In this document: positions 40,346 to 51,306 of the stretch, piece by piece
How the letters are laid out: the number at the start of each line of letters is the position of its first letter
Numbering within the stretch: position 1 is the stretch's first letter
Assembly: GCA_034620365.1 (NCBI GenBank)
Contig: JAQGEQ010000179.1
Coordinates: forward strand, 992,001 to 1,056,000
Source of the DNA: Pegea sp. RAD2-039
Taxonomy: Eukaryota > Chordata > Thaliacea > Salpida > Salpidae
DNA: 64,000 bases
Reading direction: 5' to 3'
Program-made: the position numbers and the translations under genes
Notes under the pieces: generated by a model
Told to the model about the DNA's origin: nothing
The model's input: only the letters and a program-made list of their open reading frames with translations
The model's database searches: none

Positions 40346-43300
40346 TCAAGATTTTAAATCAAGATCGATTCCGGCTTGCTTCAACTTTTGAAGGATTTCT
40401 TCGTCCCATCGAAGATGAATAAGAACTGCCGGGACCTAAAAAAGATCATTAGATCAGATAAAGAGGATAAAAAGAGGATCTAACCATGCCAGCTCCGTGT
40501 AGAGTCATCTGATCTTCTGTAAGTTGTTTGTTTTGGAGTAGAAGTTGAAAGACACCAGCTTTGTTGGTGATGTGTTCCCACACAAACATCTTTAAGTCTT
40601 CAATTGTTTCAGTCGAATAGAATGTGCCTGAGAAGTGCCAAAAAGCTGTTCGATTTATGCATCTAACCTCGTAAGTACCGACCTTGTAAAACTTTTCCAC
40701 TTGGGAATCGAATCTTGATCATTGTAAATTTATGATTGGTTGTTGGTTTCAAACTTGCATCTCTCATTTTTTGTGTACGAAGTTGTTTGCTTAACTCTAG
40801 CTGTTGAGATCTTCAAAAAAATGTTCATTAACATCACTAGCACATTTCAACTTGTTAAGATTCAGTTCTTAGTTTAAAAAGCTTTTTTGTAAAATGTGTT
40901 CATAGTAGAAAATAGTTTCAATAAATGTAGAAGTTTTTTTCAACTGCAAACTATTTAACCTTTCAGTTTGAATTTGTTTCAATTCTTTTGCTGATAATTT
41001 GAAGAAGTCATCTTCAACTGAATCTTTATCAAGATGAAGTTTTGTTGTAAAAATCTGAAAATTTAGGATTTAATTTTTTACAAAAAGATTTTTTTTTACT
41101 TGTGGATGTCTTGAAAGTTTCATCTGTATTCTTTCTTCTCTTTCTAATTTACTTTTAAGATTTTGAAGTCTTTCTACATCTACATCATCAAGAACAAAAT
41201 ATTCCTCCCCGTCTTCTAAAATAAAGAAGTTGGAACAAAATAGAAGATTGAGGCTTGAATACCTTCTACTTGTACAAGTTGAGTTGTAAAACCAGCTGCA
41301 ATGAGGAAATATTCAGATCCAAATAATGTTTCAACTCGTTCTTGGTAAATTCGATTATTTTTACGAATTTTTCGGTATTTTTCTTCATTCGGGTTGGCGA
41401 TAATATTATCGATGTATCTGGAAAAAAACTTTGATAAGGAAAATCTAAAAAGAAATTACAACACAAAAAGAGAAAAATAGAAAGAAGTAACAACAACAAC
41501 AAGAAAAAGAGTGATTACTTGAAGATGATTCGAATTCCCGCTTCAATGACGTCATCTTTGTTGAGACTTTTGATCATTGAACATGCGGCGGCTGATTGGT
41601 CGGTTTCAAACAACTGAAATAAGAAATGAAAATGTTCAATTATCAAATGATGAAAAATACTTTGATCAAATATTTCTTGATGTGACTTTCAAAGTTTTCT
41701 CGACGAATTTTCTTTCCATGAATAAATGGAGATTCAAAATAGACGTCATTACTCTCAGCTACTATAAAAAGAAAGATTTAAACTGATCAATTATTAAATG
41801 GTATATTACAAAAACTAAAATCGATAATTCATATAAAGCAAAATACAATCTTAAATGTAAGGAAATATGAAATTGAAGTTAATAAGTGGCACGATTATAG
41901 AAAAAATGTAAATTGGTGACAGCGGCTCATCACATAATTTTTATGAGTTTGTTAAATCAAAATTAAATTCTCGCTTATCTACTCTACTCCTTATTGATGA
42001 AAATGAAGATTTGTATCTCAGTGATCTTTAAAAAGCTGACTTTGACTTTCAAAACACCTTCAGCAGAGAAATCGGATTCCGCAAATATTTCTACAGCAAG
42101 CAAATCAAATCTTATGGATAGTTTTGTAATAACTAATCTTGAAAATTGTACTGCCCCTCACATTATTACTTTATTTTTTTTGCTTGTACTCAGTATCATA
42201 CTAGCAGCTTCTACGATGTCAGCTGGGCGTAGCTGCATCAGTCCTTCTGTTCCACTTGATACCTTGTTGGTGTTGAGAGTGAAATCCTACTGCATGGGCA
42301 ACTATTAAATCTCCATAAGTTCTAACTTGGCTTCCAACATGGTCGTTCTCGACCAAAGCAGGCCATACTACTACTACTTCATAAGAAACTGTCAAATCTA
42401 TTAAAACCAGAAATATTTGGACACTGTAACAACGTTTCACCTCATAAATCCGTCCTAATTTAAAGTTCAACTCTTCTGTGTGGAGTCATCATATTGAAAA
42501 GCTTGAATTTGTTGGAAAACATGTACTAGGAAAGCTTCTCTTATATGTGGCATACCTTTTCTTCATACAAACTCTTCCTCTATTTACTTAATATCAAGCT
42601 CTTGCAATATCGACGTCTTTCCTTCAACCTCGTACTACTATTTAAAATTATTAATGCTTTCTGTTATCTTAACTTCAGTGACTTTTATATAAATCACAAT
42701 CTTTCATACATCCTCAGAGGTTCTTCATTCAAAACTAAACCGCTCAGCAACTTTAATAACATCCAGTGGAGTAACAGCTTTTTTAATAAGGTATCTAAGG
42801 TTTGGAATTCCCTTCCCGATTCCATCACTACATCAACATCTTTCACATCTTTTAAAATTGTATCAACAAATATGATTCAACTAATCTTGTCAACATAATG
42901 CTGCCAGTTTCTTCATTTTCTCCATTTAATTTGTTTTTGATTTCTAACTTAGACTTACCTATGCCTCCACAGTTTTTCTATTTTCTTTACTACATTAATT
43001 TAGGTTAGACTGTGGTATTTGAGATCTTTTCATTATCTTTTTGCTCATATCGTTTTGTTTTTTTTTTTGCTATAAGAGCTGTATGATTTGCCATTTGCAG
43101 CTATGAGTAATGAATAAGAAAGGAGAGGATTAAAGTCTTACTTGAAGATCCGGAAGATGAACTTTGTTGGTTCTATAAAAAAAATTCATCAAGATCAAGT
43201 TTTAAACCAAATTTGATATTTACTGAATCTTCATTTTCATCTGTTCTAGAAGTTGATCTAAAAGCTTTTCCAGAAATTTTTTTACTTTTAGCTTGATCTT

Positions 43301-43630
43301 TTTCAAATCGCGCCAATGCAGCAGAACCAGCTTGTACTTGAGAGTGTAAAGGTTTTTCGTTTCGATAACTTGTAGGCTCCGGTTTTGATTGGTTAGAAAG
43401 TTGAGGCCTAAAACAAAAATTCTTTAAAAAAATGAAAACAATTTAGATTTTTAAAAAATTAGTTTATAAACCTTAAATTTTATATTCAAATTTCCCATTT
43501 TAAAATTTATCATTTGGCCATTTTATAAGCTTATATTAACTAAATATCTAAAAAATAAAAACCTTTCTTCGTTTAATTTATGACCTTGTCCTGCTCTAGC
43601 AAATTTCAATTTATTGATTATATTCTTCAT
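40346..43630 (-). CDS. UBXN6: UBX domain-containing protein 6 (p97/VCP cofactor)
   Basis: Eleven exons (minus): 43563-43630, 43224-43407, 43142-43172, 41661-41758, 41519-41613, 41263-41417, 41100-41215, 40960-41054, 40683-40810, 40485-40627, 40346-40435; about 400 aa (human 441). The N-terminus MKNIINKLKFARAGQGHKL fits the VCP-binding N-terminal region. The PUB domain covers VYFESPFIHGKKIRREN to NEEKYRKIRKNNRIYQERVE and AGFTTQLVQVE. A helix (DDFFKLSAKELKQIQ) follows, then the UBX domain (MIKIRFPSGKVLQGTFYSTE to VPAVLIHLRWDEEILQKLK). It should act with p97 in endolysosomal sorting and ER quality control. Intron 3 (41759-43141) hosts repeat A and a LINE fragment, both on the opposite strand. 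Introns of 47 and 55 nt occur elsewhere in the gene. Confidence 0.93.
42180..42345 (-). repeat. Dispersed repeat family A, copy 3 (in UBXN6 intron)
   Basis: Reverse complement of 39757-39920 with few differences. Homology may extend to about 42450. An open minus-strand frame reads GDLIVAHAVGFHSQHQQG; copy 1 gives VVALAAGFHSPLDHEV in the matching place, so a coding origin is possible but unproven. Confidence 0.8.
42480..43110 (+). mobile_element. LINE 3' end fragment in UBXN6 intron
   Basis: Plus strand encodes SSFKTKPLSNFNNIQWSNSF and KVWNSLPDSITTSTSF, the ORF2 tail also seen at 4122-4338, followed by a 3' UTR ending near TGAATAAGAAAG. It is 5'-truncated and antisense to the host gene. Confidence 0.8.
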
Positions 43631-43639
43631 TTCTTAAAG

Positions 43640-44890
43640 AATTTTGTTAAAAACAATTCTGCAGAAACTTTTATAAAATTAATTTTCGTAATCTTAGTGG
43701 TTTCTTAATAATTTAAAAATAATCAAAATAAAGATTTATCAAATATTAATAACCAAATTATTTATCTATCTTTACTTTAATTATGAATGTAAAATATATT
43801 TGCTCAATATATTTAAATACTAAATTAACAATGGTTTAATATATTATTCATCAATATTTATCATTAATTCATTTTAAGCATTCAATTACAAAAGTAATAA
43901 CTGAAGCAACTAATATATAATTGAATATTTAAGGATAAAACCTAAAAGGATAAAATAATTTATATTACAAATAATAAACAGGTCTATTAATTAAATTGTA
44001 AATTAACGGCTCATTTCAAAATTAGAATATAAATCAAAAATATATAAAGAACAAAAATTGAGTTAAAAATTAAATTAATTCTTGATATTATCAAAAAGAG
44101 ATAAGCAAGTTTTCAAAAACAACAAGTTTTTATTTTGCATAATTTTGATAAATCTGTTTTTACAAATCTGTCTACAGATAAAGCCTAAAAGTGAATAATT
44201 GGGAAATATTAAAGCACAAACAAAAACAAAAGATAAAAAATTCACATTTAATCGAAAAGTTAATTAAATAAAAACAATTTTAAAAAATAAATACAAAAAC
44301 TTTTTAATCATTACTTTTAGTAAAAACTTCAAATTTAATTGACTAAAAAGTCATTAAAATACATAAATATAGATGTTATCAAAACAAGTTTTAATAAAAG
44401 TAATATAGTATTCATAAATGGAAAAAGTTTAATACTTCAATTCAGAGGAAGTTTTCATAGGAATTTAATATTTCAGGACTATAAAATCTAAACAACTGAA
44501 AAATTTGGATTTTTACAAAAAAAATTCGAAGTTGAAATTTTAAGTAAGCCATATATTATCATTTATTGTTGAAATGAAATTTAGATATAGAATTTTTATT
44601 TTTAAGAATTGTATTTTTTGTTAGTAAAAAAATTATTTCTACTTGGAGTCAAGGTTCGAAACTAGTGTGTGCTATACAATAAGAAAAGTTATATACTATA
44701 ATTATGTACTATATACGACTTATACCATTATAGAATTCGAATATAAGAGCGACAAAAGAAAAAGTATACAGATGGACTCACAGTATATTTTCCTTTAGAG
44801 ACACATTCGTGTCTGATTTACCCAATGAACAAAAGGCACTTCCGGCCTTTTTGCTGATAAATAAGATTACCTGATAATCGTTAAACAGTT
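43640..44890. other. AT-rich 5' flank of UBXN6
   Basis: No gene recognised. Composition shifts near 44650-44850, where the sequence is less A/T-monotonous, which may mark the edge of an unrecognised repeat. Confidence 0.4.
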
Positions 44891-44897
44891 ATTTTTC

Positions 44898-45311
44898 TTG
44901 CACTTTTTTTCTTTTGCTAGGTTCTTCTTTCTTCGGCTCGTGAAAACTATTGACTCACTGTTGATAGACTTCTTCTTGTTGCAGGAACTTTTGCAGGTTG
45001 AAACAACTGAAAGTGTTGTTTATCAAGCTGTTTCAAAAAAGGTTTGTGAAAGCTGGTCATTGAATATAGTCTTAAAGGACTACTTTCATTCTAGAAACAT
45101 GATTGACCAAGCAAATTCTCTGCTTTGTGGGTGCAGTTTCAATGCTAGTCAATTCAGCTTGATCAAGTACAGTGATCACAGATTAGGATCCACACAAAAG
45201 CATAATCATAACAATAAAACTGTAGAGGTTGATTTTTGTATCTGTTTTGAGCTGTTGCTACTCCAAACTTTGTCTATGAAACAAACCAAAGGCTCGGTTT
45301 GTTATTGCTAA
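44898..45311 (+). other. Unassigned open frame, 137 codons
   Basis: An open frame with no family resemblance I can name; it has a hydrophobic start (FARFFFLRLVK) and scattered Cys. There is no codon or splice support, and it lies in repeat-rich DNA. It may be chance or part of an unrecognised element. Confidence 0.15.
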
Positions 45312-45359
45312 TTTGTCGTTTACTTATCTATCAAACTTTTCATAAGATAGTTTTAGCTC

Positions 45360-46812
45360 TGCAGATACTTGAAGTGGTGGAGGGGCTTGAATCTCTTTAA
45401 TGGTGATATAATTATAATTGTAATCGTCATATGAAACAGGTTGAGGGAAAGCTTTCGTCATTTTAAGGCTCACTTCAAGTCTGAAGAGTCTGAACAAACT
45501 ATATTTAGTTATGTAATAATCTCTCTGCAAATAAAAAAGTGCTGTAAATAATATCTGTCAGTAAATTGTAAAACTTTTAAGAGACATGAATTATGAGAGA
45601 TTAATTATAATCAATAATCTTAGATTTTCATTTCAACATGCATTTAGTCGTCAAATAATCGGCAAGGAAATGCCTACTTTCAACAGCAAGTCACCTTAAT
45701 TACAATTTAATTAGATATAATTTAACCTAATTTTTTCTCATACCGCAGAATTAGTATTTGGAACCAGCTGCCATCAGACATTGTCATGTCAGAATCACTC
45801 GTGTTGTTCAAAAAAAAGTTGAACCGTTATATCATTGACAACATTGTCATTTCTAAACTGTGATTTTTTCTTTTTTTTAAATATTTTTAACAATCTATGT
45901 AATTGTTCATTGTTATATGCTTTGAGGACTATCGAAATGCCATTTGTTACATCTTTTACTTTCTGCATTTCTAACTTAATAGATGTTATTTGTGAGAATG
46001 TATGTTAGGGGGACATGCTCTCTTTAGGCACCCTCCTTCGCATTTATTGTAATAAATAAATAAACTTGAACATCTATAAATGGGTTTGGCCCTCCCCAAA
46101 ATCGTTAATTTTAGCCTTATGTTTATTGTTGAAATAAAAAATAAATTTAATAGGTTTAAAAAACTAAATATTTTAAGCATTAATTAGATTTGAAATTTGT
46201 GAACTAGTTTAAATGTTCACTTTAAAATTGTTCTTTATTTTGACTCGTTAATTTATCCTTAAGAAATACTACTTGATTAAAATTAAATTATGCAAATTTC
46301 TAACTTCCAAAACAAATTTCTGTTAAAGTTTAAATTTTTGATGTTTTAAATAATTTTGGTAAAAAGAAAAAAAATAGAAGATGCAATGTAAGTTCGGAAA
46401 GTTGCTATAATCATTTGAAGATAAATACACAACTTTTCAATTAAAAAATTATATTTTCTTAATTTATAGAAAAAAATCCAACAAAGTTTTAATTAAAGTT
46501 TAGAAAAAAATTAAAAAAGATTAAAAATGTCTAGTTAAATTTACTTTGTAATGATAATTAAAATCGTAACTATAATCAAACTTTTGTGGGTATTTATAAT
46601 GAACTTTATTATCTCTAATTTGCATATTATTATTTTTTGAGAAACTATTTGCAAGTATCTTTAAAAAAAGTTTACAATGTAAACATCAAATAAGATGTTT
46701 AACTAGATTGCAACAAATAAACATTTTCTAATGTTTTAATTTATTTTTTTTACTTACGTAATTGTCGAGACAATGATTTTAAATATTTACTGGATTCTTG
46801 TGTAAGGACCAT
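45360..46812 (-). CDS. Candidate small spliced gene, unidentified
   Basis: Minus strand: a start at 46812 reads MVLTQESSKYLKSLSRQL, preceded by an acceptor-like AG and followed by a strong donor GTAAGT. About 1.2 kb downstream, after TTTTTATTTGCAG at 45530, an exon reads YYITKYSLFRLFRLE before another donor (GTGAGC) and further open sequence (IQAPPPLQ). The intron would hold a LINE tail at 45740-46075. The phase of the first join needs an alternative acceptor. I do not recognise the product; it may be a partial or chance pattern. Confidence 0.25.
45740..46075 (+). mobile_element. LINE 3' end fragment, second subfamily
   Basis: Plus strand encodes SWNQLPSDIVMSESLVLFKK and a following 3' UTR ending in tandem AATAAATAAA near 46050-46060. 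Its reverse complement matches 7200-7380. Confidence 0.75.
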
Positions 46813-46814
46813 TT

Positions 46815-47870
46815 TAGACAGTAGAGCTAAAAATTCAGATTAATAAGGAGAAAAAAACGTTAACAAAGGTTAGATGTTTGGCAATTATGTACTTTTAAAT
46901 ATTTTAAAATGGGTTGTGGCTAAAATTTGAAAACTTTTTTAATTTTAACACTTTGTTCTCATTTATAATTTAATTTTGTTTTTTATTAATTATTAGAGTT
47001 TTTTATAACTTTTTTTATATTTTTAATGTGAAAAGTAATTTAAAACACTAAATAAATTTTTCTCCCATTTTTAGCTCTAGCAGAGGCAGATCTTATTAAA
47101 AAATAATTAGTAAAAATTTTGGTGTAATCACAAGTTTCTTTTAATTAGAAATTGATAATGAAATTAGATATCAACTTTTTCTAAACATTTTTATAATTAG
47201 TTTTATTGTTAGTTTCTTGTTTTATTATTGTTTTTCTTAGGTTGAATAAAAGTTATAAATTTTTGTGGTTAAAATAATTTTTTAGTTTTATTTACTTTCT
47301 AAATTTCTTCACTTTCTCATTTTGTAGCCTTTCTGGTTTTAATAAATTAGTTATTTGTTGAATACTTTTATATACTTTTAGAAGTGTTCATATAAATAAT
47401 AATAATAATCCAAATATAAATATTTGGAAATTAAAAAGAAAATATTTTTTGTATTTTGATTATCATACTTATTGAAAATAAATTGTTTAAATAAAAATTC
47501 TATATAAATTGTAGATTTTAATTTGTTTTATGTTGTAATAAAATGTTCTACATAAATAAATTAAAAAAAAGATTTTAAAGTTTTTGTTTAGCAAAAGCTG
47601 TTGATTTTTTTTTAATTGTGAAATTGCAATAAAAAATTAAAATCAAATTGTTTTTTTTGCTCTGATTTTCTTTTTCAAAATTTTGAAAATATATTTTTTG
47701 GTAAATGTTGAAGTTTATTACTACTTTGAGGAACAAATTTTTAGTCAAATTTATTGTTAGTGTTTTATAAGTTCAGAGATCTTCTCATGTCTTTAGATCT
47801 ATATTATTTTATGAAGAAATTATGATTTTGTTTTATAATCTTCTTAAATTTTAAAAATTCTCTGAATACA
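46815..47870. other. AT-rich interval, nothing recognised
   Basis: No exon, RNA gene or repeat visible. Confidence 0.45.
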
Positions 47871-47879
47871 ATTTATGTA

Positions 47880-48065
47880 CAATAATTATAACTTAGACTT
47901 GCTTATACTTCTATAATTTCCAATTTTTTCTACATTAATTTATGCTAAACTGTGATACTTAAGACCTTTTTATTATCTTTCTACTCTTATTGTCTAGCTT
48001 TTTGTTCACTATAAGAGCTGTATAATTTGTCATTTGTAGCTATGTGTTAAATAAATAGAAAAATT
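47880..48065 (+). mobile_element. LINE 3' UTR tail
   Basis: Matches the 3' UTR of the copy at 42960-43110 (TACATTAATTTA, CTATAAGAGCTGTAT, ATTTG.CATTTG.AGCTATG) and ends in a short TTAAATAAATAG tail. Only the tail is left. Confidence 0.65.
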
Positions 48066-48507
48066 CAATTTTTTATTAATAATGAGTTTTTTGATTTTGT
48101 ACAATTGAATTTATATAAATAAATTGAGTTGTAACTTGGTTGATAAATTTATATTTAAACTTGCTAACAAACTGTTACAGTTCATTTAGTTTTTGATTAT
48201 TTTCATATTTACATGTTTATATACCAGTCAGTTAAAATTAGAAATTAACAAAACAGTTTTTTTTTAATTTGATGATTTTTATAAGTTTTATTTTTTATAA
48301 ACTAAAAAGTTTTCTTTTAAACTAAATAGTTTATTTTTTTATTGACATTTTCATTGTTATGTTTGCTTTTATCAAAATTCTTATTTAAACAAATTTCTTT
48401 TCTTTCTTTAATCCATCTGAAAACTAATTTTTCAACAAATTGTTATTTGAAGTTTTGTTACAGTTTTGTTAATATTTATTTCAATTTTTAATCAATAACT
48501 TGTTGAA

Positions 48508-50808
48508 ATGCGAATGTTTAAACATATTTTATGTTGTTCTGCTCGTGGAAGGACCTACAATCGCCTAGCAATTTTATCAATGGCAATGTTTCTTAGTTCG
48601 TTTTCTATAGTTTATTTCATCTACACCTCACCAGGCCGAGCAAACGCTTACCTCTATCAGTTTCATATCTTTCAAAACTCTTTGTATTCAGCAATGCAGA
48701 ACGGAGGTCGTGGCTTCTTTCAGAAAATGGCAAACGCGAGTGACTTACAAGGTATGTTTATTTGATCCTTATTGGTTTATAACTTCAAATATTTCCATTT
48801 ATTTGAATCTTTCAATTTCTTCTAGAACTTGAATATGAACCAATCGGTTTTAAATTTCTTCCTGATAACTTCACATACTCAAAAGATCAAATCTGCCCCG
48901 AAAAGTTCCCGGAAATGCGTAAGTTTTGAAATAGAAAAAATGTCATCTAAAAGTGATGTAAAGATGGAAAGATTGAAGTAAATATGACGGAAGTTCCAAT
49001 TGAAGCGATTAACTCTCAATTTTCAAAACAAGTAGCAAGAGGCGGTAGTTGGGAACCTTCTGATTGCATTGCTAAATATCAGGTTCATCTAGAAGCTTGT
49101 AGAGATTGAAACTTTGACCTTTGACCCTTAAAAGGTCGCAATTATGATTCCTTACCGAAATCGCCTTCAACATATCCCGATCTTATTACGTCACCTCTAT
49201 CCGATGTTGATGAATCAACGTCTCAACTTCACCATTTTCCTCATTGAGCAAGTCGGTAGTCGTTGCTACTAGCAACTAAGTCAATGCGATTTGTTATTAG
49301 AGAGGTGATTACCCTTTTAATCGCGCGATGTTGTTCAACGCTGGTTTCTTGGAGATCAACAAACTGAATCCAAATTTCGATTGTTTCATATTTCATGATG
49401 TCGATCATATCCCTGAAAATGATCGGAATTATTACGGATGTTCAAATATGCCTCGACATTTTGCTGAAGAACTAGATATTCATTCTTATAAGTTTGTTAA
49501 ACTTCAAATTTTCTGTCTAAAATTGTTAAAGTTTCGATTTATGAGCAAACCTAACAGTTTTTGTGTGAGTCATCTTGTGGTTTTCATGACGGCGCTTGTG
49601 TTAGTGACGTCATTTCGTTCAATTAATCGATTAGAAATTGTCAGAAACTTTTTTCAACCACTTGAAGCGGTAGATAGTAACATTTGATTGACAGGTTAGA
49701 ATATTATAAATTCTTTGGTGGTGTAAGTGGAGTTACTCGAGAACAATTTAAAACTGTTAATGGATATTCAAACCAGTTTTGGGGCTGGGGTGGAGAAGAC
49801 GACGACTTCTACAACAGGTGATGTCATTAAGAAATTATGCAAATGTTTATTAAACTGATTTTGTTAATTTATAGAATTAAAGGTTTAATAACTCAGTCTT
49901 TGAGTTTTTTTTATTTAACTTCGAATTTATCTGCTTGAAAGTTTGGTTGGTATGAAAGTTTGGTTGCTATCAAAGTTTGGTTGCTATGAAAGTTTGGTTG
50001 GTATGAAAGTTTGGTTGGTATGAAAGTTTGGTTGCTATGAAAGTTTGGTTGGTATGAAAGTTTGGTTGGTATGAAAGTTTGGTTGCTGTGAAAGTTTGGT
50101 TGGTATCAAAGTTTGGTTGGTATCAAAGTTTGGTTGCTATGAAAATTTGGTTGCTATGAAAGTTTGGTTGCTATGAAAGTTTGGTTGCTATCAACGTTTG
50201 GTTGGTATGAAAGTTTGGTTGCTATGAAAGTTTGGTTGCTATGAAAGTTTGGTTGGTATGAAAGTTTGGTTGGTATGAAAGTTTGGTTGGTATGAAAGTT
50301 TGGTTGGTATGAAAGTTTGGTTGGTATCAAAGTTTGGTTGCTATGAAAGTTTGGTTGCTATCAACGTTTGGTTGCTATGAAAGTTTGGTTGCTATCAAAG
50401 TTTGGTTGCTATCAAAGTTTGTTTGCTATGAAAGTTTGGTTGCTATGAAAGTTTGGTTGGTAATGATGTCATTTATCAACAGAATTACTGAGGGTAATAA
50501 GAATCAAGTTTACAATATATCTCGGCCTCCTCATCATTACGGAAGATATTCTTCAATCAAACGTCATCATGTCCAAGAAGCGATGTTCCTTGGAAGGTGA
50601 TTGCTTGTAATTTTTTTATTTTGATGATGTCATATTTGTTAATTACAGATTCAGTTTATTGAAATCATCAATTGAAAGAATGTTCTTAGATGGTTTAAAT
50701 TCAATTCATTATCCTCAACCTTACATTCATCAACATCAACTTTATACAAATATTTCTCTTGAATTAAGTCCAGTAAAAAATCTTCCGTCTTCATCTATCA
50801 GTTGGTAA
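48508..50808 (+). CDS. Beta-1,4-galactosyltransferase family enzyme (GT7)
   Basis: Eight exons: 48508-48751, 48826-48918, 48964-49082, 49135-49251, 49301-49491, 49695-49817, 50483-50596, 50649-50808; about 386 aa. It is a type II Golgi membrane protein: short basic cytosolic tail, anchor LAILSMAMFLSSFSIVYFIY, then a stem. Catalytic domain: GGSWEPSDCIAKYQVAIMIP, YRNRLQHIPILLRHL, FNRAMLFNAGF, the metal-binding DVD in FHDVDHIPENDRN, FFGGVSGVTREQF, WGWGGEDDDFYNR and ERMFLDGLNSIHY. It should transfer Gal or GalNAc from the UDP sugar in beta-1,4 linkage onto GlcNAc or Glc acceptors; family alone does not settle which. Introns of 49 and 52 nt occur; intron 6 carries a 17-bp array. The upstream sequence TTTTGTTACAG, about 55 nt before the ATG, resembles a splice acceptor. 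Confidence 0.92.
49937..50462 (+). repeat. 17-bp minisatellite in B4GALT intron 6
   Basis: About 30 copies of AAAGTTTGGTTGCTATG with variants GGTTGGTATG and GGTTGCTATC, inside intron 49818-50482. It ends about 20 nt before the acceptor. It shares the core TTGGTTGCTA with the 19-bp array at the right edge. Confidence 0.93.
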
Positions 50809-50862
50809 CTACTGATGACATCATCATGGATTGAATGACGCGTGGAAACGCTGATTAGTTGA

Positions 50863-51273
50863 TGACGTCAATTGACGCTGTTATTGATGACGCCACGTGA
50901 TATGAAGCTGCTGCTGCTGAAGTCATTTGACTCGCATTTAGCTGATCACATGTTAAGGGATTCCTCTTAATCAGGAAATTTTGACACTGTGTGTTCTATC
51001 ATGCTATTTTCAAGTCTAATTTGCATATAGAAATTGTTCGTTTCGTCTTTTCCTAACGCTACGTCTCCTATTAAAAGTTCAACTGCAATGACGTCATCAA
51101 AGATTGAAATGGCGTCATCAAAGAATGATGATGTCATCGACAATTGCTTTGATTTTTTTTTAACTCAATTAAATAAAAAGGAAAATGCAAAAAATATTTT
51201 TGTTTTCTTTATTTGAATTTAATAATTTGAAATTTAAATGTGACGTCATCACATGTGTACAAGAGTGACGTCA
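50863..51273. promoter_or_regulatory. TGACGTCA cluster between convergent genes
   Basis: Exact octamers at 50863, 51089, 51241 and 51266 in the 460-bp gap between the 3' ends of the B4GALT-like and trefoil/ShKT genes. A promoter role is unlikely here because both genes end in this gap, which argues against a simple CRE-promoter reading of the motif. Confidence 0.6.
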
Positions 51274-51306
51274 TCACTTCATCGGATACAATAGCATCGA
51301 TAACAT

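Noticed and set aside
51241-51273. Reading TGACGTCA sites simply as CREB promoter elements
   Set aside because: Many copies lie in introns, in exons and between convergent 3' ends, far from any start codon; the promoter reading does not explain the distribution.
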